A model generated the notes under the pieces. It ran no database searches, was not told where the DNA came from, and worked only from the letters and a program-made list of their open reading frames with translations. The translations under genes and the position numbers were made by a program. A stretch of 64,000 nucleotides of DNA from Omphiscola glabra (Eukaryota; Mollusca; Gastropoda; Lymnaeidae): NCBI GenBank assembly GCA_964017045.1, contig OZ024795.1, positions 53,359,350 to 53,423,349 of the forward strand, in the 5' to 3' direction. The stretch's first letter is position 1. The number at the start of each line of letters is the position of its first letter. Positions 13,001 to 28,060 of the stretch are shown here, one piece after another.

Positions 13001-15999
13001 AAGTTCAATAGACTTTATAGAGGCGGGTGGAAGATCAAGCACACTCCCATAAGTTCAATAGACTTTATAGAGGCGGGTGGAAGATCAAGCACACTCCCAT
13101 AAGTTCAATAGACTTTATAGAGGCGGGTGGAAGATCAAGCACACTCCCATAAGTTCAATAGACTTTATAGAGGCGGGTGGAAGATCAAGCACACTCCCAT
13201 AAGTTCAATAGACTTTATAGAGGCGGGTGGAAGATCAAGCACACTCCCATAAGTTCAATAGACTTTATAGAGGCGGGTGGAAGATCAAGCACACTCCCAT
13301 AAGTTCAATAGACTTTATAGAGGCGGGTGGAAGATCAAGCACACTCCCATAAGTTCAATAGACTTTATAGAGGCGGGTGGAAGATCAACCACACTCCCAT
13401 AAGTTCAATAGACTTTATAGAGGCGGGTGGAAGAGCAAGCACACTCCCATAAGTTCAATAGACTTTATAGAGGCGGGTGGAAGATCAAGCACACTCCCAT
13501 ACATTCAATAGACTTTATAGAGGCGGGTGGAAGATCAAGCACACTCCCATACATTCAATAGACTTTATAGAGGCGGGTGGAAGATCAAGCACACTCCCAT
13601 ACATTCAATAGACTTTATAGAGGCGGGTGGAAGATCAAGCACACTCCCATACATTCAATAGACTTTATAGAGGCGGGTGGAAGATCAAGCACACTCCCAT
13701 ACATTCAATAGACTTTATAGAGGCGGGTGGAAGATCAAGCACACCCCCATACATTCAATAGACTTTATAGAGGCGGGTGGAAGATCAAGCACACTCCCAT
13801 ACATTCAATAGACTTTATAGAGGCGGGTGGAAGATCAAGCACACTCCCATACATTCAATAGACTTTATAGAGGCGGGTGGAAGATCAAGCACACTCCCAT
13901 ACATTCAATAGACTTTATAGAGGCGGGTGGAAGATCAAGCACACTCCCATACATTCAATAGACTTTATAGAGGCGGGTGGAAGATCAAGCACACTCCCAT
14001 ACATTCAATAGACTTTATAGATGCGGGTGGAAGATCAAGCACACTCCCATACATTCAATAGACTTTATAGAGGCGGGTGGAAGATCAAGCACACTCCCAT
14101 ACATTCAATAGACTTTATAGAGGCGGGTGGAAGATCAAGCACACTCCCATACATTCAATAAACTTTATAGAGGCGGGTGGAAGATCAAGCACACTCCCAT
14201 AAGTTCAATAGACTTTATAGAGGCGGGTGGAAGATCAAGCACACTCCCATACATTCAATAGACTTTATAGAGGCGGGTGGAAGATCAAGCACACTCCCAT
14301 AAGTTCAATAGACTTTATAGAGGCAGGTGGAAGATCAAGCACACTCCCATACATTCAATAGACTTTATAGAGGCGGGTGGAAGATCAAGCACACTCCCAT
14401 ACATTCAATAGACTTTATAGAGGCGGGTGGAAGATCAAGCACACTCCCATAAGTTCAATATACTTTATAGAGGCGGGTGGAAGATCAAGCACACTCCCAT
14501 ACATTCAATAGACTTTATAGAGGCGGGTGGAAGATCAAGCACACTCCCATACATTCAATAGACTTTATAGAGGCGGGTGGAAGATCAAGCACACTCCCAT
14601 ACATTCAAAAGACTTTATAGAGGCAGGTGGAAGATCAAGCACACTCCCATACATTCAATAGACTTTATAGAGGCAGGTGGAAGATCAAGCACACTCCCAT
14701 ACATTCAATAGACTTTATAGAGGCGGGTGGAAGATCAAGCACACTCCCATAAGTTCAATAGACTTTATAGAGGCGGGTGGAAGATCAAGCACACTCCCAT
14801 ACATTCAATAGACTTTATAGAGGCGGGTGGAAGATCAAGCACACTCCCATAAGTTCAATAGACTTTATAGAGGCGGGTGGAAGATCAAGCACACTCCCAT
14901 ACATTCAATAGACTTTATAGAGGCGGGTGGAAGATCAAGCACACTCCCATACATTCAATAGACTTTATAGAGGCGGGTGGAAGATCAAGCACACTCCCAT
15001 ACATTCAATAGACTTTATAGAGGCGGGTGGAAGATCAAGCACACTCCCATACATTCAATAGACTTTATAGAGGCGGGTGGAAGATCAAGCACACTCCCAT
15101 ACATTCAATAGACTTTATAGAGGCGGGTGGAAGATCAAGCACACTCCCATAAGTTCAATAGACTTTATGGAGGCGGGTGGAAGATCAAGCACACTCCCAT
15201 AAGTTCAATAGACTTTATAGAGGCGGGTGGAAGATTAAGCACACTCCCATAAGTTCAATAGACTTTATAGAGGCGGGTGGAAGATCAAGCACACTCCCAT
15301 ACATTCAATAGACTTAATAGAGGCGGGTGGAAGATCAAGCACACTCCCATACATTCAATAGACTTTATAGAGGCGGGTGGAAGATCAAGCACACTCCCAT
15401 ACATTCAATAGACTTTATAGAGGCGGGTGGAAGATCAAGCACACTCCCATACATTCAATAGACTTTATAGAGGCGGGTGGAAGATCAACCACACTCCCAT
15501 AAGTTCAATAGACTTTATAGAGGCGGGTGGAAGATCAAGCACACTCCCATACATTCAATAGACTTTATAGAGGCGGGTGGAAGATCAAGCACACTCCCAT
15601 AAGTTCAATAGACTTTATAGAGGCGGGTGGAAGATCAAGCACACTCCCATACATTCAATAGACTTTATAGAGGCGGGTGGAAGATCAAGCACACTCCCAT
15701 AAGTTCAATAGACTTTATAGAGGCGGGTGGAAGATCAAGCACACTCCCATACATTCAATAGACTTTATAGAGGCGGGTGGAAGATCAAGCACACTCCCAT
15801 AAGTTCAATAGACTTTATAGAGGCGGGTGGAAGATCAAGCACACTCCCATACATTCAATAGACTTTATAGAGGCGGGTGGAAGAGCAAGCACACTCCCAT
15901 AAGTTCAATAGACTTTATAGAGGCGGGTGGAAGAGCAAGCACACTCCCATAAGTTCAATAGACTTTATAGAGGCGGGTGGAAGATCAAGCACACTCCCA

Positions 16000-18900
16000 T
16001 ACATTCAATAGACTTTATAGAGGCGGGTGGAAGATCAAGCACACTCCCATAAGTTCAATAGACTTTATAGAGGCGGGTGGAAGATCAAGCACACTCCCAT
16101 AAGTTCAATAGACTTTATAGAGGCGGGTGGAAGATCAAGCACACTCCCATAAGTTCAATAGACTTTATAGAGGCGGGTGGAAGAGCAAGCACACTCCCAT
16201 AAGTTCAATAGACTTTATATAGGCGGGTGGAAGATCAAGCACACTCCCATAAGTTCAATAGACTTTATAGAGGCGGGTGGAAGATCAAGCACAATCCCAT
16301 AAGTTCAATAGACTTTATAGAGGCGGGTGGAAGATCAACCACACTCCCATACATTCAATAGACTTTATAGAGGCGGGTGGAAGATCAACCACACTCCCAT
16401 AAGTTCAATAGACTTTATAGAGGCGGGTGGAAGATCAACCACACTCCCATAAGTTCAATAGACTTTATAGAGGCGGGTGGAAGATCAAGCACACTCCCAT
16501 AAGTTCAATAGACTTTATAGAGGCGGGTGGAAGATCAAGCACACTCCCATAAGTTCAATAGACTTTATAGAGGCGGGTGGAAGATCAAGCACACTCCCAT
16601 AAGTTCAATAGACTTTATAGAGGCGGGTGGAAGATCAACCAACCCCATAAGTTCAATAGACTTTATAGAGGCAGATGGAAGATCAACCAACCCCATAAGT
16701 TCAATAGACTTTATAGAGGCAGATGGAAGATCAAGCACACTCCCATAAGTTCAATAGACTTTATAGAGGCGGGTGGAAGATCAAGCACACTCCCATAAGT
16801 TCAATAGACTTTATAGAGGCGGGTGGAAGATCAAGCACACTCCCATAAGTTCAATAGACTTTATAGAGGCGGGTGGAAGATCAACCACACTCCCATACAT
16901 TCAATAGACTTTATAGAGGCGGGTGGAAGATCAACCACACTCCCATAAGTTCAATAGACTTTATAGAGGCGGGTGGAAGATCAAGCACACTCCCATAAGT
17001 TCAATAGACTTTATAGAGGCGGGTGGAAGATCAAGCACACTCCCATAAGTTCAATAGACTTTATAGAGGCGGGTGGAAGATCAAGCACACTCCCATAAGT
17101 TCAATAGACTTTATAGAGGCGGGTGGAAGATCAAGCACACTCCCATAAGTTCAATAGACTTTATAGAGGCGGGTGGAAGATCAACCAACCCCATAAGTTC
17201 AATAGACTTTATAGAGGCAGATGGAAGATCAACCAACCCCATAAGTTCAATAGACTTTATAGAGGCAGATGGAAGATCAACCAACCCCATAAGTTCAATA
17301 GACTTTATAGAGGCGGGTGGAAGATCAACCAACCCCATAAGTTCAATAGACTTTATAGAGGCGGGTGGAAGAGCAAGCACACTCCCATACATTCAATAGA
17401 CTTTATAGAGGCGGGTGGAAGATCAAGCACACTCCCATAAGTTCAATAGACTTTATAGAGGCGGGTGGAAGATCAACCAAACCCATAAGTTCAATAGACT
17501 TTATAGAGGCGGGTGGAAGAGCAAGCACACTCCCATACATTCAATAGACTTTATAGAGGCGGGTGGAAGATCAACCAACCCCATAAGTTCAATAGACTTT
17601 ATAGAGGCGGGTGGAAGATCAAGCACACTCCCATAAATTCAATAGACTTTATAGAGGCGGGTGGAAGATCAAGCACACTCCCATAAGTTCAATAGACTTT
17701 ATAGAGGCGGGTGGAAGATCAAGCACACTCCCATAAGTTCAATAGACTTTATAGAGGCGGGTGGAAGATCAAGCACACTCCCATACATTCAATAGACTTT
17801 ATAGAGGCGGGAGGAAGATCAAGCACACTCCCATAAGTTCAATAGACTTTATAGAGGCGGGTGGAAGATCAAGCACACTCCCATAAGTTCAATAGACTTT
17901 ATAGAGGTGGGTGGAAGATCAAGCACACTCCCATAAGTTCAATAGACTTTATAGAGGCGGGTGGAAGATCAAGCACACTCCCATACATTCAATAGACTTT
18001 ATAGAGGCGGGTGGAAGATCAAGCACACTCCCATACATTCAATAGACTTTATAGAGGCGGGTGGAAGATCAACCACACTCCCATAAGTTCAATAGACTTT
18101 ATAGAGGCGGGTGGAAGATCAAGCACACTCCCATACATTCAATAGACTTTATAGAGGCGGGTGGAAGATCAAGCACACTCCCATAAGTTCAATAGACTTT
18201 ATAGAGGCGGGTGGAAGATCAAGCACACTCCCATACATTCAATAGACTTTATAGAGGCGGGTGGAAGATCAAGCACACTCCCATAAGTTCAATAGACTTT
18301 ATAGAGGCGGGTGGAAGATCAAGCACACTCCCATACATTCAATAGACTTTATAGAGGCGGGTGGAAGATCAAGCACACTCCCATAAGTTCAATAGACTTT
18401 ATAGAGGCGGGTGGAAGATCAAGCACACTCCCATACATTCAATAGACTTTATAGAGGCGGGTGGAAGAGCAAGCACACTCCCATAAGTTCAATAGACTTT
18501 ATAGAGGCGGGTGGAAGAGCAAGCACACTCCCATAAGTTCAATAGACTTTATAGAGGCGGGTGGAAGATCAAGCACACTCCCATACATTCAATAGACTTT
18601 ATAGAGGCGGGTGGAAGATCAAGCACACTCCCATAAGTTCAATAGACTTTATAGAGGCGGGTGGAAGATCAAGCACACTCCCATAAGTTCAATAGACTTT
18701 ATAGAGGCGGGTGGAAGATCAAGCACACTCCCATAAGTTCAATAGACTTTATAGAGGCGGGTGGAAGAGCAAGCACACTCCCATAAGTTCAATAGACTTT
18801 ATAGAGGCGGGTGGAAGATCAAGCACACTCCCATAAGTTCAATAGACTTTATAGAGGCGGGTGGAAGATCAAGCACAATCCCATAAGTTCAATAGACTTT

Positions 18901-20530
18901 ATAGAGGCGGGTGGAAGATCAACCACACTCCCATACATTCAATAGACTTTATAGAGGCGGGTGGAAGATCAACCACACTCCCATAAGTTCAATAGACTTT
19001 ATAGAGGCGGGTGGAAGATCAACCACACTCCCATAAGTTCAATAGACTTTATAGAGGCGGGTGGAAGATCAAGCACACTCCCATAAGTTCAATAGACTTT
19101 ATAGAGGCGGGTGGAAGATCAAGCACACTCCCATAAGTTCAATAGACTTTATAGAGGCGGGTGGAAGATCAAGCACACTCCCATAAGTTCAATAGACTTT
19201 ATAGAGGCGGGTGGAAGATCAACCAACCCCATAAGTTCAATAGACTTTATAGAGGCAGATGGAAGATCAACCAACCCCATAAGTTCAATAGACTTTATAG
19301 AGGCAGATGGAAGATCAAGCACACTCCCATAAGTTCAATAGACTTTATAGAGGCGGGTGGAAGATCAAGCACACTCCCATAAGTTCAATAGACTTTATAG
19401 AGGCGGGTGGAAGATCAAGCACACTCCCATAAGTTCAATAGACTTTATAGAGGCGGGTGGAAGATCAACCACACTCCCATACATTCAATAGACTTTATAG
19501 AGGCGGGTGGAAGATCAACCACACTCCCATAAGTTCAATAGACTTTATAGAGGCGGGTGGAAGATCAAGCACACTCCCATAAGTTCAATAGACTTTATAG
19601 AGGCGGGTGGAAGATCAAGCACACTCCCATAAGTTCAATAGACTTTATAGAGGCGGGTGGAAGATCAAGCACACTCCCATAAGTTCAATAGACTTTATAG
19701 AGGCGGGTGGAAGATCAAGCACACTCCCATAAGTTCAATAGACTTTATAGAGGCGGGTGGAAGATCAACCAACCCCATAAGTTCAATAGACTTTATAGAG
19801 GCAGATGGAAGATCAACCAACCCCATAAGTTCAATAGACTTTATAGAGGCAGATGGAAGATCAACCAACCCCATAAGTTCAATAGACTTTATAGAGGCGG
19901 GTGGAAGATCAACCAACCCCATAAGTTCAATAGACTTTATAGAGGCGGGTGGAAGAGCAAGCACACTCCCATACATTCAATAGACTTTATAGAGGCGGGT
20001 GGAAGATCAAGCACACTCCCATAAGTTCAATAGACTTTATAGAGGCGGGTGGAAGATCAACCAAACCCATAAGTTCAATAGACTTTATAGAGGCGGGTGG
20101 AAGAGCAAGCACACTCCCATACATTCAATAGACTTTATAGAGGCGGGTGGAAGATCAACCAACCCCATAAGTTCAATAGACTTTATAGAGGCGGGTGGAA
20201 GATCAAGCACACTCCCATAAATTCAATAGACTTTATAGAGGCGGGTGGAAGATCAAGCACACTCCCATAAGTTCAATAGACTTTATAGAGGCGGGTGGAA
20301 GATCAAGCACACTCCCATAAGTTCAATAGACTTTATAGAGGCGGGTGGAAGATCAAGCACACTCCCATACATTCAATAGACTTTATAGAGGCGGGAGGAA
20401 GATCAAGCACACTCCCATAAGTTCAATAGACTTTATAGAGGCGGGTGGAAGATCAAGCACACTCCCATAAGTTCAATAGACTTTATAGAGGTGGGTGGAA
20501 GATCAAGCACACTCCCATAAGTTCAATAGA
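16000..20530. repeat. Higher-order duplication within the satellite, period 2584 bp
   Basis: Rare variants recur at a fixed offset of 2584 bp: ACAATCCCAT (16293 and 18877), CCAAACCCAT (17477 and 20061), GCGGGAGGAAG (near 17810 and 20394) and GAGGTGGGTGG (near 17906 and 20490). This shows a recent tandem duplication of a block of about 52 units, with homology ending near 20530. The block also holds the 48-bp variants. Confidence 0.85.
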
Positions 20531-23279
20531 CTTTATAGAGGCGGGTGGAAGATCAAGCACACTCCCATAAGTTCAATAGACTTTATAGAGGCGGGTGGAA
20601 GATCAAGCACACTCCCATAAGTTCAATAGACTTTATGGAGGCGGGTGGAAGATCAAGCACACTCCCATAAGTTCAATAGACTTTATAGAGGCGGGTGGAA
20701 GATCAACCACACTCCCATAAGTTCAATAGACTTTATAGAGGCGGGTGGAAGATCAAGCACACTCCCATAAGTTCAATAGACTTTATAGAGGCGGGTGGAA
20801 GATCAAGCACACTCCCATAAGTTCAATAGACTTTATAGAGGCAGGTGGAAGATCAACCACACTCCCATAAGTTCAATAGACTTTATAGAGGCGGGTGGAA
20901 GAGCAAGCACACTCCCATAAGTTCAATAGACTTTATAGAGGCGGGTGGAAGATCAAGCACACTCCCATAAGTTCAATAGACTTTATAGAGGCGGGTGGAA
21001 GAGCAAGCACACTCCCATAAGTTCAATAGACTTTATAGAGGCGGGTGGAAGATCAAGCACACTCCCATAAGTTCAATAGACTTTATAGAGGCGGGTGGAA
21101 GATCAAGCACACTCCCATACATTCAATAGACTTTATAGAGGCGGGTGGAAGATCAACAACACTCCCATAAGTTCAATAGACTTTATAGAGGCGGGTGGAA
21201 GATCAAGGACACTCCCATAAGTTCAATAGACTTTATAGAGGCGGGTGGAAGATCAAGCACACTCCCATAAGTTCAATAGACTTTATAGAGGCAGGTGGAA
21301 GATCAAGCACACTCCCATAAGTTCAATAGACTTTATAGAGGCGGGTGGGAGAGCAAGCACACTCCCATAAGTTCAATAGACTTTATAGAGGCGGGTGGAA
21401 GATCAAGCACACTCCCATAAGTTCAATAGACTTTATAGAGGCGGGTGGAAGAGCAAGCACACTCCCATAAGTTCAATAGACTTTATAGAGGCGGGTGGAA
21501 GATCAAGCACACTCCCATAAGTTCAATAGACTTTATAGAGGCGGGTGGAAGATCAAGCACACTCCCATACATTCAATAGACTTTATAGAGGCGGGTGGAA
21601 GATCAAGCACACTCCCATAAGTTCAATAGACTTTATAGAGGCGGGTGGAAGATCAAGCACACTCCCATACATTCAATAGACTTTATAGAGGCGGGTGGAA
21701 GATCAAGCACACTCCCATACATTCAATAGACTTTATAGAGGCGGGTGGAAGATCAAGCACACTCCCATACATTCAATAGACTTTATAGAGGCGGGTGGAA
21801 GATCAAGCACACTCACATAAGTTCAATAGACTTTATAGAGGCAGGTGGAAGATCAAGCACACTCCCATAAGTTCAATAGACTTTATAGAGGCGGGTGGAA
21901 GATCAAGCACACTCCCATACATTCAATAGACTTTATAGAGGCGGGTGGAAGATCAAGCACACTCCCATACATTCAATAGACTTTATAGAGGCGGGTGGAA
22001 GATCAAGCACACTCCCATAAGTTCAATAGACTTTATAGAGGCAGGTGGAAGATCAAGCACACTCCCATAAGTTCAATAGACTTTATAGAGGCGGGTGGAA
22101 GATCAAGCACACTCCCATACATTCAATAGACTTTATAGAGGCGGGTGGAAGATCAAGCACACTCCCATAAGTTCAATAGACTTTATAGAGGCAGGTGGAA
22201 GATCAAGCACACTCCCATAAGTTCAATAGACTTTATAGAGGCGGGTGGAAGATCAAGCACACTCCCATAAGTTCAATAGACTTTATAGAGGCGGGTGGAA
22301 GATCAAGCACACTCCCATACATTCAATAGACTTTATAGAGGCGGGTGGAAGATCAAGCACACTCCCATAAGTTCAATAGACTTTATAGAGGCGGGTGGAA
22401 GATCAAGCACACTCCCATACATTCAATAGACTTTATAGAGGCGGGTGGAAGATCAAGCACACTCCCATAAGTTCAATAGACTTTATAGAGGCGGGTGGAA
22501 GATCAAGCACACTCCCATAAGTTCAATAGACTTTATAGAGACGGGTGGAAGATCAAGCACACTCCCATACATTCAATAGACTTTATAGAGGCGGGTGGAA
22601 GATCAAGCACACTCCCATAAGTTCAATAGACTTTATAGAGGCGGGTGGAAGATCAAGCACACTCCCATACATTCAATAGACTTTATAGAGGCGGGTGGAA
22701 GATCAAGCACACTCCCATACATTCAATAGACTTTATAGAGGCGGGTGGAAGATCAAGCACACTCCCATACATTCAATAGACTTTATAGAGGCGGGTGGAA
22801 GATCAACCACACTCCCATAAGTTCAATAGACTTTATAGAGGCGGGTGGAAGAGCAAGCACACTCCCATAAGTTCAATAGACTTTATAGAGGCGGGTGGAA
22901 GAGCAAGCACACTCCCATAAGTTCAATAGACTTTATAGAGGCGGGTGGAAGAGCAAGCACACTCCCATAAGTTCAATAGACTTTATAGAGGCGGGTGGAA
23001 GAGCAAGCACACTCCCATAAGTTCAATAGACTTTATAGAGGCGGGTGGAAGATCAAGCACACTCCCATAAGTTCAATAGACTTTATAGAGGCGGGTGGAA
23101 GATCAAGCACACTCCCATAAGTTCAATAGACTTTATAGAGGCGGGTGGAAGATCAAGCACACTCCCATAAGTTCAATAGACTTTATAGAGGCGGGTGGAA
23201 GATCAAGCACACTCCCATACATTCAATAGACTTTATAGAGGCGGGTGGAAGATCAAGCACACTCCCATAAGTTCAATAG

Positions 23280-25880
23280 ACTTTATAGAGGCAGGTGGAA
23301 GATCAAGCACACTCCCATAAGTTCAATATACTTTATAGAGGCGGGTGGAAGATCAAGCACACTCCCATAAGTTCAATAGACTTTATAGAGGCGGGTGGAA
23401 GATCAAGCACACTCCCATACATTCAATAGACTTTATAGAGGCGGGTGGAAGATCAAGCACACTCCCATAAGTTCAATAGACTTTATAGAGGCGGGTGGAA
23501 GATCAAGCACACTCCCATAAGTTCAATAGACTTTATAGAGGCGGGTGGAAGATCAAGCACACTCCCATAAGTTCAATAGACTTTATAGAGGCGGGTGGAA
23601 GATCAAGCACACTCCCATACATTCAATAGACTTTATAGAGGCGGGTGGAAGATCAAGCACACTCCCATAAGTTCAATAGACTTTATAGAGGCGGGTGGAA
23701 GATCAAGCACACTCCCATACATTCAATAGACTTTATAGAGGCGGGTGGAAGATCAAGCACACTCCCATACATTCAATAGACTTTATAGAGGCGGGTGGAA
23801 GATCAAGCACACTCCCATACATTCAATAGACTTTATAGAGGCGGGTGGAAGATCAAGCACACTCCCATAAGTTCAATAGACTTTATAGAAGCGGGTGGAA
23901 GAGCAAGCACACTCCCATAAGTTCAATAGACTTTATAGAGGCGGGTGGAAGAGCAAGCACACTCCCATAAGTTCAATAGACTTTATAGAGGCGGGTGGAA
24001 GAGCAAGCACACTCCCATAAGTTCAATAGACTTTATAGAGGCGGGTGGAAGAGCAAGCACACTCCCATAAGTTCAATAGACTTTATAGAGTCGGGTGGAA
24101 GAGCAAGCACACTCCCATAAGTTCAATAGACTTTATAGAGGCGGGTGGAAGATCAAGCACACTCCCATAAGTTCAATAGACTTTATAGAGGCGGGTGGAA
24201 GATCAAGCACACTCCCATACATTCAATAGACTTTATAGAGGCGGGTGGAAGATCAAGCACACTCCCATAAGTTCAATAGACTTTATAGAGGCGGGTGGAA
24301 GATCAGGCACACTCCCTTACATTCAATAGACTTTATAGAGGCGGGTGGAAGATCAAGCACACTCCCATAAGTTCAATAGACTTTATAGAGGCGGGTGGAA
24401 GATCAAGCACACTCCCATAAGTTCAATATACTTTATAGAGGCGGGTGGAAGATCAAGCACACTCCCATAAGTTCAATAGACTTTATAGAGGCGGGTGGAA
24501 GATCAAGCACACTCCCATACATTCAATAGACTTTATAGAGGCGGGTGGAAGATCAAGCACACTCCCATAAGTTCAATAGACTTTATAGAGGCAGGTGGAA
24601 GATCAAGCACACTCCCATAAGTTCAATATACTTTATAGAGGCGGGTGGAAGATCAAGCACACTCCCATAAGTTCAATAGACTTTATAGAGGCGGGTGGAA
24701 GATCAAGCACACTCCCATACATTCAATAGACTTTATAGAGGCGGGTGGAAGATCAAGCACACTCCCATAAGTTCAATAGACTTTATAGAGGCGGGTGGAA
24801 GATCAAGCACACTCCCATAAGTTCAATAGACTTTATAGAGGCGGGTGGAAGATCAAGCACACTCCCATAAGTTCAATAGACTTTATAGAGGCGGGTGGAA
24901 GATCAAGCACACTCCCATACATTCAATAGACTTTATAGAGGCGGGTGGAAGATCAAGCACACTCCCATAAGTTCAATAGACTTTATAGAGGCGGGTGGAA
25001 GATCAAGCACACTCCCATACATTCAATAGACTTTATAGAGGCGGGTGGAAGATCAAGCACACTCCCATACATTCAATAGACTTTATAGAGGCGGGTGGAA
25101 GATCAAGCACACTCCCATACATTCAATAGACTTTATAGAGGCGGGTGGAAGATCAAGCACACTCCCATAAGTTCAATAGACTTTATAGAAGCGGGTGGAA
25201 GAGCAAGCACACTCCCATAAGTTCAATAGACTTTATAGAGGCGGGTGGAAGAGCAAGCACACTCCCATAAGTTCAATAGACTTTATAGAGGCGGGTGGAA
25301 GAGCAAGCACACTCCCATAAGTTCAATAGACTTTATAGAGGCGGGTGGAAGAGCAAGCACACTCCCATAAGTTCAATAGACTTTATAGAGTCGGGTGGAA
25401 GAGCAAGCACACTCCCATAAGTTCAATAGACTTTATAGAGGCGGGTGGAAGATCAAGCACACTCCCATAAGTTCAATAGACTTTATAGAGGCGGGTGGAA
25501 GATCAAGCACACTCCCATACATTCAATAGACTTTATAGAGGCGGGTGGAAGATCAAGCACACTCCCATAAGTTCAATAGACTTTATAGAGGCGGGTGGAA
25601 GATCAGGCACACTCCCATACATTCAATAGACTTTATAGAGGCGGGTGGAAGATCAAGCACACTCCCATAAGTTCAATAGACTTTATAGAGGCGGGTGGAA
25701 GATCAAGCACACTCCCATAAGTTCAATAGACTTTATAGAGGCGGGTGGAAGATCAAACACACTCCCATACATTCAATAGACTTTATAGAGGCGGGTGGAA
25801 GATCAAGCACACTCCCATAAGTTCAATAGACTTTATAGAGGCGGGTGGAAGATCAAGCACACTCCCATACATTCAATAGA
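23280..25880. repeat. Higher-order duplication within the satellite, period 1300 bp (26 units)
   Basis: TAGAAGCGGG near 23889 and 25189, GAGTCGGGTGG near 24090 and 25390, and GATCAGGCAC near 24301 and 25601 are each 1300 bp apart. Exactly 26 units of 50 bp were duplicated in tandem. Clusters of four or five GAGCAAGC units recur again near 22850, 26045 and 27145, suggesting older rounds of the same process. Confidence 0.85.
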
Positions 25881-27344
25881 CTTTATAGAGGGGGGTGGAA
25901 GATCAAGCACACTCCCATACATTCAATAGACTTTATAGAGGCGGGTGGAAGATCAAGCACACTCCCATACATTCAATAGACTTTATAGAGGCGGGTGGAA
26001 GATCAAGCACACTCCCATAAGTTCAATAGACTTTATAGAGGCGGGTGGAAGAGCAAGCACACTCCCATAAGTTCAATAGACTTTATAGAGGCGGGTGGAA
26101 GAGCAAGCACACTCCCATAAGTTCAATAGACTTTATAGAGGCGGGTGGAAGAGCAAGCACACTCCCATAAGTTCAATAGACTTTATAGAGGCGGGTGGAA
26201 GAGCAAGCACACTCCCATAAGTTCAATAGACTTTATAGAGGCGGGTGGAAGATCAAGCACACTCCTATAAGTTCAATAGACTTTATAGAGGCGGGTGGAA
26301 GATCAAGCACACTCCCATAAGTTCAATAGACTTTATAGAGGCGGGTGGAAGATCAAGCACACTCCCATAAGTTCAATAGACTTTATAGAGGCGGGTGGAA
26401 GATCAAGCACACTCCCATACATTCAATAGACTTTATAGAGGCGGGTGGAAGATCAAGCACACTCCCATAAGTTCAATAGACTTTATAGAGGCAGGTGGAA
26501 GATCAAGCACACTCCCATAAGTTCAATAGACTTTATAGAGGCGGGTGGAAGATCAAGCACACTCCCATAAGTTCAATAGACTTTATAGAGGCGGGTGGAA
26601 GATCAAGCACACTCCCATACATTCAATAGACTTTATAGAGGCGGGTGGAAGATCAAGCACACTCCCATAAGTTCAATAGACTTTATAGAGGCGGGTGGAA
26701 GATCAAGCACACTCCCATAAGTTCAATAGACTTTATAGAGGCGGGTGGAAGATCAAGCACACTCCCATAAGTTCAATAGACTTTATAGAGGCGGGTGGAA
26801 GATCAAGCACACTCCCATAAGTTCAATAGACTTTATAGAGGCGGGTGGAAGATCAAGCACAATCCCATACATTCAATAGACTTTATAGAGGCGGGTGGAA
26901 GATCAAGCACACTCCCATAAGTTCAATAGACTTTATAGAGGCGGGTGGAAGATCAAGCACACTCCCATACATTCAATAGACTTTATAGAGGCGGGTGGAA
27001 GATCAAGCACACTCCCATACATTCAATAGACTTTATAGAGGCGGGTGGAAGATCAAGCACACTCCCATACATTCAATAGACTTTATAGAGGCGGGTGGAA
27101 GATCAAGCACACTCCCATAAGTTCAATAGACTTTATAGAGGCGGGTGGAAGAGCAAGCACACTCCCATAAGTTCAATAGACTTTATAGAGGCGGGTGGAA
27201 GAGCAAGCACACTCCCATAAGTTCAATAGACTTTATAGAGGCGGGTGGAAGAGCAAGCACACTCCCATAAGTTCAATAGACTTTATAGAGGCGGGTGGAA
27301 GAGCAAGCACACTCCCATACATTCAATAGACTTTATAGAGGCAG

Positions 27345-28060
27345 ATGGAAGATTAACCAACCCCCCCCCCCCCCCATAAGTTCAATAGACTTTATAGAGG
27401 CGGGTGGAAGAGCAAGCACACTCCCATACATTCAATAGACTTTATAGAGGCAGATGGAAGATTAACCAACCCCCCCCCCCCCCATAAGTTCAATAGACTT
27501 TATAGAGGCGGGTGGAAGAGCAAGCACACTCCCATACATTCAATAGACTTTATAGAGGCAGATGGAAGATTAACCAACCCCCCCCCCCCCCATAAGTTCA
27601 ATAGACTTTATAGAGGCGGGTGGAAGATCAAGCACACTCCCATAAATTCAATAGACTTTATAGAGGCAGATGGAAGATTAACCAACCCCCCCCCCCCATA
27701 AGTTCAATAGACTTTATAGAGGCAGGTGGAAGATCAACCAACCCCCCCCCCCCCATAAGTTCAAAAGACTTTATAGAGGCAGGTGGAAGATCAACCACAC
27801 TCCCATAAGTTCAATAGACTTTATAGAGGCAGATGGAAGATCAACCAACCCCATAAGTTCAATAGACTTTATAGAGGCAGGTGGAAGATCAACCACACCC
27901 CATAAGTTCAATAGACTTTATAGAGGCAGATGGAAGATCAACCACACCCCCATAAGTTCAATAGACTTTATAGAGACAGGTGGAAGATCAACCACACTCC
28001 CATAAGTTCAATAGACTTTATAGAGGCAGGTGAAAGATCAACCACCCCCCCCCCCAATAA
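27345..28060. repeat. Poly-C-bearing satellite units at the right edge
   Basis: Six units carry C-runs of about 10-17 after CCAAC or CCACC (27359, 27470, 27577, 27685, 27745, 28044). The runs vary in length between otherwise similar units, as expected of slippage (or of sequencing error in homopolymers). Confidence 0.9.

Noticed and set aside
7859..20220. Repeated small open frames (MEDQAHSHKF..., MYGSVLALPP...)
   Set aside because: They are translations of the 50-bp satellite in different frames and appear only where 48-bp units change the frame.
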